Shown piece after piece: positions 6,650 to 13,690 of a stretch of DNA of 33,350 nucleotides (the stretch's first letter is position 1; each line of letters starts with the position of its first letter). Both the position numbers and the translations under genes were made by a program. The notes beneath the pieces were generated by a model. It was not told where the DNA came from and ran no database searches. It saw only the letters and a list, made by a program, of their open reading frames with translations. Source of the DNA: a virus; IMG/VR virus record IMGVR_UViG_3300036828_000438, positions 1 through 33,350 of that record. One strand, 5' to 3'.

Positions 6650-7116
6650 TTGCTGCTCCCGCTCGGGCTGACCGGGACGGCAGTCGTGCCCGGGATGTTG
6701 GCCGTGCCGGGCGAGGCGGTGCTGCCGCCCTGGGCCAGCGCGTACGTGGCGACGTTGTGCGCCCAGGCGACCCTGGCCGCGTGGCTGTGCGCCATGGTCA
6801 CGGTGAGCTGGCTCACCGCGTAGCTCTCGATCTTGGCCGTGTCACCGGCCGGGAACGTGTCGTGCAGCGCCCGCTGGGCTGCCTTGACCGGGTGCGCTGG
6901 CGTGGCCTTGATTTCCTTCTGGTAGTTGGCCAGCAGCAGGTTCTCCGCCGCCGTCACCTGCGGGTCGGTAGCCGCCGCGCTGGCTGCCGCGCTAGCACGG
7001 GCCTTGCCGGCCTGCACGTCACTGCTCTTGCTCGATGAGCAAGCCCCGGCTACCAGGGCCAGCACGATGGCCAGGACAGCGAAGCTCACCACCCTGGCGA
7101 GTGTCTTGGAACTCAT
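6646..7116 (-). CDS. Lipoprotein
   Basis: 156 residues from ATG 7116, chosen because a perfect AAAGGAGG lies 8 nt upstream; a longer in-frame start would lie between the promoter and this site. The N-terminus MSSKTLARVV, hydrophobic core and lipobox LVAGAC (Cys26) make a lipoprotein signal peptide. The mature protein begins with a Ser/Ala/Lys-rich tether and then helical sequence (about residues 50-125). It ends in a Pro/Gly/Thr/Ser-rich tail. It is the first gene of a two-gene unit with the membrane protein at 5624-6649, driven by the promoter at 7158-7186. Phage lipoproteins often act in superinfection exclusion; that is an inference here. Confidence 0.8.
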   Translation of the reverse strand: MSSKTLARVVSFAVLAIVLALVAGACSSSKSSDVQAGKARASAAASAAATDPQVTAAENLLLANYQKEIKATPAHPVKAAQRALHDTFPAGDTAKIESYAVSQLTVTMAHSHAARVAWAHNVATYALAQGGSTASPGTANIPGTTAVPVSPSGSSK

Positions 7117-7157
7117 TACTCTGCCTCCTTTGACTTGGTTGAGGTCTGTAGGCACTC

Positions 7158-7186
7158 ATACTAGGCGTCTACTTGACCCAAGTCAA
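7158..7186 (-). promoter_or_regulatory. Sigma70-like promoter of the lipoprotein operon
   Basis: Minus-strand TTGACT (7181-7186) and TAGTAT (7158-7163) with an ideal 17-bp spacer. The -35 and most of the spacer lie inside the 3' end of the gene at 7161-7445. A TTGAC/GTCAA dyad sits on the -35, and GACGCCTA overlaps the start of the -10, as at the promoter 1931-1958. Confidence 0.8.
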
Positions 7187-7445
7187 ATCGGCTGCCGTGC
7201 ACCAGCACTTCCACGCGCTCGGTCTCGGTGATCGTCACGTGCTCGGCGCGGGCCTCATGGCTCTCGTGCACGTCCTTGAGGTACTGCACGGCAGCTACCC
7301 ACGTCTTTATCCGCTCGGGCCACTCCCCTGTCGCCGGGTAGGCCCGGTGGTAGGGGTACTGCTCCAGCCGCTCGGTGCGGCCCAGCACCACGCTGCCGGG
7401 CCTGCCCGGCTTGCCCTGCCAGATAACCCACCACCTGGGCGGCAT
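7161..7445 (-). CDS. Small conserved-type phage protein, unknown function
   Basis: 94 residues from ATG 7445, which has a strong GGAGGGGGACACC ribosome-binding site; an in-frame ATG at 7496 has a poor one. The N-terminal half (WWVIWQGKPGRPGSVVLG, then YHRAYPATGEWP) looks like the small wxVI-type phage proteins with a short beta-strand start. The C-terminal half is more helical and then beta (KTWVAAVQYLKDVHE, HVTITETERVEVLV). I cannot assign a function. It lies between the Lsr2-like gene and the lipoprotein promoter, and its 3' end holds that promoter's -35 element. Confidence 0.65.
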   Translation of the reverse strand: MPPRWWVIWQGKPGRPGSVVLGRTERLEQYPYHRAYPATGEWPERIKTWVAAVQYLKDVHESHEARAEHVTITETERVEVLVHGSRFDLGQVDA

Positions 7446-7513
7446 GGTGTCCCCCTCCACGCGGGCGCGGTGGATGTCCTTGGGGGTCTTGCGCATGCCG
7501 CCCAGGTCTGGCT

Positions 7514-8026
7514 CTACCCCGCTTCCTGGTCCTGCCGCCCGGCCTCAGCCTGGTTCGCTGCCTGACCCAGCAGCTCCTGCTGCCGCAGGTACTCGGCGTA
7601 AGCGTCGGCCAGCGTCTTCGGATAGTAGTAGGACCCGTGCGCGTTCGCGTCCGTGGGCTTGGTGGTGTAGGTGAACCCGTTCGCGTCGGCCCACTGGCGC
7701 AGCCCGAGCAAGTACGCCCGGCGCTCCGGGGTACCGTGACGCCTGCTGGTAGGCCGCGCTCCGTTGGACCGGTCTGCGGCTGGCTCGGGGCTCTCCCTCT
7801 CCGGGCGGCTCCTGTCCAGCGGACCCTTGCCGACTTCCTTCTCCGGGGTGCGGCCGGCCTCCCACCACGGGGCCAGCACGGCATTCAGCCTGGCCACGTT
7901 CTCCTCGGAAAGGTCCAGCTCTCTCCACTTGCCGTCGCGGCCGATGAGCACGGTCTGCTCCGCGTGGGTCTTGCGGCCCTCGCGGAGGTCGTAGTCGTCC
8001 CAGTCCGCGAAGATGATTTCCCTCAT
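7514..8026 (-). CDS. Lsr2-like nucleoid-associated protein
   Basis: 170 residues; ATG 8026 overlaps the upstream stop as ATGA. Residues about 24-58 (VLIGRDGKWRELDLSEENVA, then LNAVLAPWWEAGR) match the N-terminal dimerisation domain of Lsr2, whose usual pattern is F-x-LDG-x-x-YEIDLSE-x-N. Residues about 103-150 resemble the C-terminal DNA-binding helices (LRQWADANGFTYTT... LADAYAEYLRQ). The linker between is charged and Pro-rich. The RGR minor-groove hook between the two helices is not visible; that place holds a longer KPTDANAHGSYYYPK segment. Lsr2 silences AT-rich foreign DNA, so a phage homologue may counter or mimic host silencing. The missing RGR makes a dominant-negative partner possible. 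Confidence 0.75.
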   Translation of the reverse strand: MREIIFADWDDYDLREGRKTHAEQTVLIGRDGKWRELDLSEENVARLNAVLAPWWEAGRTPEKEVGKGPLDRSRPERESPEPAADRSNGARPTSRRHGTPERRAYLLGLRQWADANGFTYTTKPTDANAHGSYYYPKTLADAYAEYLRQQELLGQAANQAEAGRQDQEAG

Positions 8027-8457
8027 GACGCCGGCACCTTCGGCTTGGCCGGCGCTTTGGGCGCGGGAGTCGGCGGGGCCTGCGTGATCAGGTCCTCAAG
8101 CGTCCGGCGGAACACTTCCTGCATGAAGTCGCGCGGGGTCAGCCCGGACCCCTTCGGCGCGGCGTACCCGGCCGGCTGCTTGTACACGTAGATGGTGTCC
8201 TTGTCGAACACGCCCTTGGGCAGCGTGGTCGTCATTCTCTCCATCTTGCACACCGGGCAGATGAAGGTGACCTGGTAGACACCCTGGCGGCGGTTCACCG
8301 GGTCCAGCCGGATGCCCTTGGGCACCTTGCCCGGCCTGAGCTTGGGCCAGGAATGCCCCTGGCTGCGGCACTGGGCGAACTCGTCGGAGACGTGGTGGAG
8401 GAACTGATCGGCCTCCATGTCCGGTGTCAGCGCTGGCACGGCGGTCAGCTCGACCAT
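8023..8457 (-). CDS. Zinc-ribbon protein of unknown function
   Basis: 144 residues from ATG 8457 with GGGAG five bases upstream. The middle has C29...H35 and later ICPVCKMER, a likely zinc site of the form C-x5-H...C-x2-C. The C-terminal tail is Pro/Ala/Lys-rich. It lies between a WhiB gene and the Lsr2-like gene, overlapping both, so it belongs to the same putative regulatory operon. Phage zinc-ribbon proteins of this size often bind nucleic acid or RNA polymerase. No specific role can be assigned. Confidence 0.7.
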   Translation of the reverse strand: MVELTAVPALTPDMEADQFLHHVSDEFAQCRSQGHSWPKLRPGKVPKGIRLDPVNRRQGVYQVTFICPVCKMERMTTTLPKGVFDKDTIYVYKQPAGYAAPKGSGLTPRDFMQEVFRRTLEDLITQAPPTPAPKAPAKPKVPAS

Positions 8458-8759
8458 GAAAACTCCCTGCCTGCACGGGGACGGCGGTCGTGCAGCTCAT
8501 TGAGATAGCCACTGCGCTGTCGGCGCGTGGTGCCGCCCCATATCCCATACGCCTCGGGCAGGGACAGCGCGTGATCACGGCAGGCCAGCAGCACCGGGCA
8601 GTCCGCGCAGTACGCCCTGGCCTTCTCGATGCGGCGCTTCTCCGGGCCGCATGCCTCGGCGTCCAGCGCCCTGGCGGGCGGCATGTCGTCCACCCGGCCG
8701 AACCACAGCTTGGGGTCACTGCCACGGCAGGCGGCGCGTCCGGCCCACTCCAGGCTCAT
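8445..8759 (-). CDS. whiB: WhiB-family iron-sulfur transcriptional regulator
   Basis: 104 residues from ATG 8759 with AGGTGAGG upstream. It has the four cluster-binding cysteines of WhiB proteins (C11, C51, C54 and C60, with the CADC pair), and the diagnostic GIWGGTT turn at residues 72-78 followed by basic RRQR. One additional Cys (37) lies before the CxxC. WhiB proteins bind a 4Fe-4S cluster and the primary sigma factor, and change promoter choice. Phage-borne copies, such as the one in mycobacteriophage TM4, can interfere with host WhiB2. This copy probably redirects host transcription or affects division. It overlaps the downstream zinc-ribbon gene by 13 bp. Confidence 0.92.
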   Translation of the reverse strand: MSLEWAGRAACRGSDPKLWFGRVDDMPPARALDAEACGPEKRRIEKARAYCADCPVLLACRDHALSLPEAYGIWGGTTRRQRSGYLNELHDRRPRAGREFSWSS

Positions 8760-8767
8760 GCCCTCAC

Positions 8768-9046
8768 CTACGGCTGGGCGTCCACCACCAGCGTCTCAAT
8801 CAGCTCCCCGGCCATGTCGTACCGGTGCAGCACGCGGCGCACGTCGTAGCGGGCCTTGCGCAGCCGCCGCATGCAATCCTTGCACTCCATCTCAATCAGG
8901 TTGTCCGGCTGCACGAAGGAGGGACGGCCGCCGGTCAGCCGCAGCAGGGCGAGCAGCTTGCCGGGATGGCAGCTGCCGTCCTGGCGGGAGTACTCGACGG
9001 GGCAGCGCAGCTCCACCACCTCGACGCCGTTGTACACCTCAGCCAT
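8768..9046 (-). CDS. Com-like zinc-finger protein
   Basis: 92 residues. ATG 9046 overlaps the end of the glycosyltransferase gene by 8 bp. It has paired metal-binding motifs: ELRCPVEYS... GSCHPGKLL near the N-terminus and IEMECKDCMRRL in the second half. That is the pattern of the small Com-like/zinc-ribbon proteins found in many phages, whose prototype (Mu Com) activates translation of the mom mRNA. Here no mom-like modification gene is visible, so I call only the fold. It is followed at once by WhiB. Confidence 0.7.
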   Translation of the reverse strand: MAEVYNGVEVVELRCPVEYSRQDGSCHPGKLLALLRLTGGRPSFVQPDNLIEMECKDCMRRLRKARYDVRRVLHRYDMAGELIETLVVDAQP

Positions 9047-10250
9047 GGCCGTGCCCGTAGCCGATGATGTCGCCGCCCCGGGCCGGGCGGCGGCAGGCCA
9101 GGGCCTTCTGGCTGACCTCCGGGCCGGGGCCGTCGATGGTCTCCAGGCGGCGGAACAGCGCCTCGATGACCACCTGCCAATCACACATCTTGGGGATGAT
9201 GTCAGCGGCCAGCTCGGCCTTGCGCCGGGCCTCGTCGCGGTGCGTCCAGATGTGCCAGATGACCTCGGCCAGGTGGTCCGGGTCGACCTGCGCGCTGTGC
9301 GCGGCCCACGGCTTGTCCTCAAAGGTGGGCACCAGCTCGTAGTCCAGCGGGTAGGCGTAGTCGCTGCGCAGCCAGTGCTCCGGGCCGCCGAAGTTGGTCA
9401 CCGCGCAGGTCCCGCCCGTGGTCATGAACTCCAGCGCGGGCAGCAGCTTGCCCTCGCCCATGGACGGGCCGAGCAGCACGTGCCCGGCCGCGTAGAAGTC
9501 GTCCAGTTCCTGCTTGTCCAGCGCGCTGGTGAACACCTTGATGCCCGACTTGGCGAACGGCTCATTCAGCTCGGGGAACAGGGTGCCTGGCGCGGAGGTG
9601 TGCAGCGCGAGCCTGGCCCCGTCGAACTCGCTGCCCTTGTCGAACTTGAGCCGCTGGAATGCCTGGATGGCGGTCCACGGCTGCTTCCGGCGGTTCAGCG
9701 CGCCGTGCATGATGAACTGGAACCGCTCCCCGGTCCAATCCCGGCCGGTGTGCTTCCACCGCCGCGAGTCGTACCCGCCCTGGAGCACCCCCTGGCGGAC
9801 CTTAGACGGCACGTACGGGCTGATGGCGTCCAGCGACACGTTGTCGTAGCCCAGCACCATGTCGAACCACCTGAGACGCTCTGGGAGCGTCGTGCGGCGC
9901 GGGCAGTGCGGCACCAGGCCGCTGACCGGCTTGCCGTTCTTGCCCGGCCCGCCGGCGAACTCCCACATGGTCCAGGCCACCGCGATCCGGCTCATGCCCC
10001 GGGCCTCCCGGGTGATGAACAGGTTGGTCGGGTCCCAGTGGTTGATGAGCAGGTCGAACGGGGGGTCCAGCGTCTTGGCGAACAGCGGCAGCAGGTCCTT
10101 CGGGATGGGCACGTCCACCCAGGTGGGCTGGGGGTAGACGTCGCAGCCCCACTGGCTCAGCGCCCGGAGCATGCCGAGCCCGTCCATGCCGTAGCCGCTG
10201 TACTCGGAGAAGGGACTCTTGACCAGAACTTTCAGTGCGTCTGATCCCAC
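9039..10250 (-). CDS. GT4-like (GT-B fold) glycosyltransferase
   Basis: 403 residues from GTG 10250, with GGGGAG five bases upstream. The N-terminal part has the Rossmann-like start LKVLVKSPFSEYSGYG with a Gly-rich loop. The second half has the sugar-nucleotide-binding features of family GT4: RFQFIMHGALNRRKQP, and GPSMGEGKLLPALEFMTTGG (about residues 258-277), which fits the E-x7-E region. It would transfer a sugar from a nucleotide donor to an unknown acceptor, such as a virion protein, phage DNA or the host surface. It sits directly after the tail terminator gene, where the major tail protein is usually found. A second, unrelated glycosyltransferase is at 14326-15090. Confidence 0.85.
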   Translation of the reverse strand: MGSDALKVLVKSPFSEYSGYGMDGLGMLRALSQWGCDVYPQPTWVDVPIPKDLLPLFAKTLDPPFDLLINHWDPTNLFITREARGMSRIAVAWTMWEFAGGPGKNGKPVSGLVPHCPRRTTLPERLRWFDMVLGYDNVSLDAISPYVPSKVRQGVLQGGYDSRRWKHTGRDWTGERFQFIMHGALNRRKQPWTAIQAFQRLKFDKGSEFDGARLALHTSAPGTLFPELNEPFAKSGIKVFTSALDKQELDDFYAAGHVLLGPSMGEGKLLPALEFMTTGGTCAVTNFGGPEHWLRSDYAYPLDYELVPTFEDKPWAAHSAQVDPDHLAEVIWHIWTHRDEARRKAELAADIIPKMCDWQVVIEALFRRLETIDGPGPEVSQKALACRRPARGGDIIGYGHGHG

Positions 10251-10265
10251 TGGTACTCCCCGCCG

Positions 10266-10778
10266 CTAGACCCAGCCTGACCAGAAAACGCCGTAGTAAG
10301 CAGTGCCACGGAGCATGTTATCGCCATCTACGAGCGGCGAGATAACAGGCTCGGTCAGAAGCGTACAGGCGAGCGTCAGCATGTCACCGAAAAGCACCGT
10401 GTTCGGGTCGGTGCGCTGGAGCCGGAAGTGCACCGCATTGAACACGGCCAGGCACCGGTTCATGGTGTAGACGGAGGACTCGGTGATGTTGTTCAGCGAA
10501 TCCCGCAGCGGGTCGGTCCACACGTCCACCCGCAGCCGGCGGAACCGCTGGGTGCCGAACTGCGGCGGGGGCTGCCACCCGCCGCCGTCGCCCAGCACCA
10601 CGGCGGAGGCGCTGGTGGACTCGACGCGGGCCAGCACCCCGGCGTTGGCGTCCGCGAACAGCCAGGGCTGCCCGGCGTTGGACGGGTTCGGGTCGTCTGC
10701 CGGGAATGCCCCGAGCAGCCCGGTGACGTCGCTGAACTTGCGCAGGTACTGCACCCCGCCCGTGGCCACGCTGTCCAT
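10266..10778 (-). CDS. Tail terminator / minor tail completion protein
   Basis: 170 residues. ATG 10778 shares one base with the stop of the upstream gene (TAATG), which fixes the start. The protein reads like tail terminators of actinophages: an N-terminal helix (VQYLRKFSDVTGLLG), then beta strands (LFADANAGVLARVEST, RRLRVDVWTDPL) and a long C-terminal part with YTMNRCLAVFNAVHFRL. It is the fourth gene of the connector set, in the expected place. Tail terminators cap the tail tube and join it to the head. The call rests on position plus general resemblance. Confidence 0.65.
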   Translation of the reverse strand: MDSVATGGVQYLRKFSDVTGLLGAFPADDPNPSNAGQPWLFADANAGVLARVESTSASAVVLGDGGGWQPPPQFGTQRFRRLRVDVWTDPLRDSLNNITESSVYTMNRCLAVFNAVHFRLQRTDPNTVLFGDMLTLACTLLTEPVISPLVDGDNMLRGTAYYGVFWSGWV

Positions 10779-11212
10779 TAGCCGCCTCCCGAGGCCCACT
10801 CCAGGTCGCCGGACGGGGCGTCCCCGCCGTCCCAGTCCGTCACCCAATCCCAGACCGCCTGCCGGACGCCCTTCTCGAACTCGTGCCCGCCCGGGTCGAA
10901 GAAGTAGTGGCGGCCGGGGTAGGGGTGGTACTTGGTGGGCGCGTCCCCCCTGGCCAGCTCGAAGATGCCGGGGAAGCGGGCGTACTCGATGGTGCCGGTC
11001 CAGGTGTCGCCGCTGAACTCGCTGTGCGGGTGGCCGCTGCCCTTCAGGTGCCCGGTGATGACGTGCACCCGTCCCTCGGTGATGGTGTAGCCGAGCGCCA
11101 GCGCCCCCTCCATCTGCCCCACCGCCCGGCCCATGGGGCCTGCTTCCAGCCGGTCCAGCTCGAACCCTGCGCCGTGCGGGCCGTACAGCTCGACGTCGTA
11201 CCGGATGATCAT
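10778..11212 (-). CDS. Neck / HK97 gp10-like tail-completion protein
   Basis: 144 residues from ATG 11212 (ATGA overlap with the upstream stop). The N-terminal part has strands with an amphipathic helix (FELDRLEAGPMGRAVGQMEG). The C-terminal part has the pattern common in gp10-type proteins: an IEYARFPGIFELARGD strand/helix, then a Tyr/Pro-rich loop and HEFEKGVRQAVWDWV. It lies between the head stopper and tail terminator, as such proteins do, and should form part of the neck between head and tail. Confidence 0.65.
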   Translation of the reverse strand: MIIRYDVELYGPHGAGFELDRLEAGPMGRAVGQMEGALALGYTITEGRVHVITGHLKGSGHPHSEFSGDTWTGTIEYARFPGIFELARGDAPTKYHPYPGRHYFFDPGGHEFEKGVRQAVWDWVTDWDGGDAPSGDLEWASGGG

Positions 11213-11700
11213 GGCCCGCTCCCGGGGAACGGGGTGATGGACCCGGGCTGGATGGCCTGGCTGACCTCGATGACCTGGGCTTCCATGTGATGCGCGCCGA
11301 TGAGGTCCTGCTCGACGTCGGGGATCATGCGGAGTTCCCAGATGCCGTAGACCGGCCCGGCCACGCACTGGAGCCGGTCCCCGGCCTTGACGAACGGCAC
11401 GCCCATGGTGTCGGCGGCGCAGTCGTAGAAGACCACGCCGACCCGGTCGGGGGCACGGCCGGCCACGAACGGGGCGGGGGCGTCCTTGCCGGGCCGGACC
11501 AGGCCGATGTTGAGCAGGCACTTGAGCAGGCCGGGCTCGTCCAGGAACGGGTCCACGATGGTGCTCAGCTGCGCCCAGGCCAGGCTCATGCCGCCGCCGG
11601 GCTGGAGGCTGGGCTGGAGGCGGGACACCTGGCAGGTGCTCTTGTACAGCAGCCGCATCGGGCTCGGCCCGGTGAACCTCGGCTCGTACGGGGTGGTCAC
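11209..11700 (-). CDS. Head closure (stopper) protein
   Basis: 163 residues from GTG 11700, which overlaps the stop of the connector gene as GTGA. The sequence is beta-rich (RVGVVFYDCAADTMG, GDRLQCVAGPVYGIWELRMIPD). The segment ending in EAQVIEVSQAIQPG is typical of small head-closure proteins, which seal the capsid after packaging and bind the first tail completion protein. The assignment relies on gene order (connector, stopper, neck, terminator) and general features, not on a diagnostic motif. Confidence 0.6.
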   Translation of the reverse strand: MTTPYEPRFTGPSPMRLLYKSTCQVSRLQPSLQPGGGMSLAWAQLSTIVDPFLDEPGLLKCLLNIGLVRPGKDAPAPFVAGRAPDRVGVVFYDCAADTMGVPFVKAGDRLQCVAGPVYGIWELRMIPDVEQDLIGAHHMEAQVIEVSQAIQPGSITPFPGSGP

Positions 11701-12284
11701 GTCGGGTCCACCGGGAAGTTCTCGGCGTTGACAGCGATGAACGGGGCCTCAATCTGATCCACGTCAGCGGGGCCGAGCAGCACGGTCTGGCCCGTGCCCT
11801 CGTGCTTGCGCAGGTAGAGCACGGCGTCGGAGCGCTCCTTGATGTTCTCGAAGACCTGGACCTGCCCGTAGAAGACCCCGGCCGCGCGCTCCCGCCTGGA
11901 CAGCATCTGCACCGCGAGGTCCCACATGACGATGCCGGTGGCCTGGAGGCCCAGGCTCAGCTCCATGGCCTGCACGTTGCGGGCCTCGACCGGGAACGGC
12001 TTGGAGTAGGTGTAGGACCCGACCGTCTCCGACTCCATGGGGGAAGCGAGAATCTGCTGGTAGGGCTGCCGCAAGTAAATGTAGTCGGCGTAGGCCATGA
12101 TGCCGTTGTTGGCCAGCAGCTGATCGTCGGGCGACAGCCCTTCCCAGTCGTCCGCACCCAGCTCGGTAACGGTGGTGAAGATGAGGGTGGCCTGGAGCAG
12201 CGCCGAGTCTGCGTAGCCGGTGTAGCTGGTTTCCGCGCGGCCGGACCAGATAGCCAGCTCTCCGAGGGTGGGCACCGGGAACAT
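11697..12284 (-). CDS. Head-to-tail connector protein (gp6-like)
   Basis: 195 residues from ATG 12284; a TTG at 12290 is in frame, and neither has a convincing ribosome-binding site. The N-terminus (MFPVPTLGELAIWSGRA) and the helical core (YADSALLQATLIFTTVTEL, LANNGIMAYADYIYLRQPY) match the all-helical connector proteins of actinophages. The ETVGSYTYSKP element is a recurrent signature after the second long helix. These proteins form the ring below the portal. The C-terminal tail is longer than in minimal gp6 proteins. The gene is preceded by a 318-nt structured non-coding region. Confidence 0.78.
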   Translation of the reverse strand: MFPVPTLGELAIWSGRAETSYTGYADSALLQATLIFTTVTELGADDWEGLSPDDQLLANNGIMAYADYIYLRQPYQQILASPMESETVGSYTYSKPFPVEARNVQAMELSLGLQATGIVMWDLAVQMLSRRERAAGVFYGQVQVFENIKERSDAVLYLRKHEGTGQTVLLGPADVDQIEAPFIAVNAENFPVDPT

Positions 12285-12290
12285 GTTCAA

Positions 12291-12608
12291 GAAAATCGGT
12301 GAGCCGCGCGGGCTGGTGCCGGGACCGCGACTATAGGAAACGTGTGGGAGCTAACCTTTTAAGTCTGCCGGCCGGTGAATCTCCTGACTTCGGAACTCAA
12401 GGGCACAGCCGGCCGGCACCCCTGGGTGAAGGAGCCGACGCGGCCCTCCCGACCTGCCTCCAGCAGAAGGGTGAGACCACCTGGGCGGTAAAACTACCTC
12501 ACAGCGGCCCTTAACCAGACGGAGGACTTGACTGCCGCAGCTTGCTGGAGCTACGGCAGCCGTACGGTCTAGGCAGAGCCTTCGCGCCGGCTCCCCTGGA
12601 CTGATACG
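12291..12608 (-). other. Non-coding region with several stable hairpins
   Basis: No convincing protein lies here on either strand. Read on the minus strand it holds: an 11-bp stem with one G-U pair (12533-12560, CTGCCGTAGCT/AGCTGCGGCAG, 6-nt loop); a GAGCC/GGCTC hairpin before it; two small four-base-loop hairpins (GGTA-GTTT-TACC and GGTG-GTCT-CACC) enclosed by GTGAG/CTCAC; and a 10-bp stem (TGCCGGCCGG 12366-12375 with CCGGCCGGCA 12409-12418) whose loop contains an imperfect palindrome. A TATAGT -10-like hexamer lies near 12330-12335. It may contain the terminator of the gene at 12609, a promoter and a structured leader, or a non-coding RNA. Confidence 0.5.
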
Positions 12609-12938
12609 TCAGATGAGCGAGGCCAGGTCGACGGTGGGGCCAAGCGTGGACGGGAGCTGCACGCCGGTCAGCACCTGGTTGTCGGCGTCACCGTCCGGCC
12701 CGCTGATTCTCATGGTGATGGTGTAGGTGAACGGGGGCAGGGTGCTGTCCGTGGTAGGCAGGTTGATGGCGTCCATGACCCCGTTGCGCACGGTAGCATC
12801 CGCCGAGCCCAGGAAGATGGCCGGCATGTCGGGGATGTCCACCGCCTTGTCCGTGCTGAACAGGACGAAGCCGTTGAGCGGGGTGCCGTCCAGCGTGGTG
12901 ATGCTCTGGCCCGTCACCTGAATCATGGTTACCGGCAT
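12609..12938 (-). CDS. Stand-alone tail-type beta-sandwich protein
   Basis: 109 residues from ATG 12938 (GGGTGA upstream). An earlier in-frame start at 12971 lies inside the previous gene. It reads as one beta-sandwich: VTGQSITTLDGTPLNGFVLF, a default-value segment, then TLPPFTYTITMRISG and GVQLPSTLGPTVDLASLI. In actinophages this pattern, ending in LPxxxGPxVDLAxL, is normally the N-terminal virion-anchoring domain of a minor tail protein. Here it is a complete short gene placed between capsid and connector genes. It could be a capsid-surface decoration or an adaptor for a separately encoded fibre. The structured region 12291-12608 follows. Confidence 0.6.
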   Translation of the reverse strand: MPVTMIQVTGQSITTLDGTPLNGFVLFSTDKAVDIPDMPAIFLGSADATVRNGVMDAINLPTTDSTLPPFTYTITMRISGPDGDADNQVLTGVQLPSTLGPTVDLASLI

Positions 12939-12942
12939 GGAA

Positions 12943-13677
12943 TCACCCGAACGCCGGGGCGGGGACGCCACGGCCGCGCGCCTGCTCGGCGGCGTCGGCC
13001 TGGCGGAGCTGGTCCTCGGTCGGCCCGGCGAACTTCCCGCTCTTGTCCATGGTGGCCAGCTCCTCGTACATGCCCCGGCCGGCCGTGTAGGACCGGCGGC
13101 CAGGCCAGGGGCCGTGCTCGAAATACTGCTTGCCGTACCGCTCTACCTGCTCATACCGGGTCAGCATGATCCACCTGCTGGCGTCCGGCCAGCGGGGGTG
13201 GCCCGGCCCGATTTCCATTTCCTGGCCCCGGTACCAGACCCGGCCGGCGAAGGTGAACCCGTCGTCGACGAAGTGGATGACAATGGCCTCGCCCGGCGTC
13301 TGGACAATCCGCTCGGGGGCCTGCTCGAACTGGGCGGTGACGGTGACGGCGGCAGCGTGCTGGGCGTCCCGCGCGTCCCGCTCCTCGGCGGTGAGCTGCG
13401 CGGCTGGCTTGGGCGGGACCAGCTCGGGCTTAGCCCCGGCCGGTGCCGCGTCCATGGGCAGTCCGCACGCCGCGCAGAATGCGGCACCGGGGACATTGGG
13501 GTGGCCGAACGCGCCGCAGAGCACGCTGTCGTCGTGGTCGCGGGGGGTGAGGACGCTGCCGCCAGCCGCCGGGAACGGAAGAGAGGTCGCGCTTCCTGCC
13601 CGCTGGCTGGCCAGCAGCGCCTGCGCCACAGCGGGCACGTCCACGATCTTAGCGTCCTTGGCGCGGATTCCGGTCAC
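12943..13677 (-). CDS. Zinc-ribbon protein with long C-terminal domain
   Basis: 244 residues from GTG 13677; the ribosome-binding site is weak and the gap to the upstream stop is 13 bp. A double-knuckle motif lies at about 54-78 (VLCGAFGHPN... FCAACGLPMD), the type found in phage proteins with a C-x(n)-H/C...C-x2-C ribbon. A Pro/Ala/Glu linker follows. The C-terminal half (IVQTPGEAIVIHFVDDG, AGRVWYRGQEMEIGPGH, then WIMLTRYEQVERYGKQYFEHG) looks like a compact beta-rich domain followed by helices. I do not recognise the family. It sits between the capsid and connector genes. Confidence 0.65.
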   Translation of the reverse strand: MTGIRAKDAKIVDVPAVAQALLASQRAGSATSLPFPAAGGSVLTPRDHDDSVLCGAFGHPNVPGAAFCAACGLPMDAAPAGAKPELVPPKPAAQLTAEERDARDAQHAAAVTVTAQFEQAPERIVQTPGEAIVIHFVDDGFTFAGRVWYRGQEMEIGPGHPRWPDASRWIMLTRYEQVERYGKQYFEHGPWPGRRSYTAGRGMYEELATMDKSGKFAGPTEDQLRQADAAEQARGRGVPAPAFG

Positions 13678-13690
13678 GGCGAGGCTATCG

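Noticed and set aside
12299-12514. Plus-strand 71-residue frame in the structured gap
   Set aside because: No ribosome-binding site, opposite direction to every other gene, no recognisable sequence.
12291-12608. Group I intron or tmRNA/tRNA in the structured gap
   Set aside because: A GACT...TATAGTC pair resembles a P7 helix, but no matching P3 arm could be found, and the gap does not interrupt a coding sequence. No tRNA-like T-loop or acceptor stem, and no tmRNA ends, were seen.
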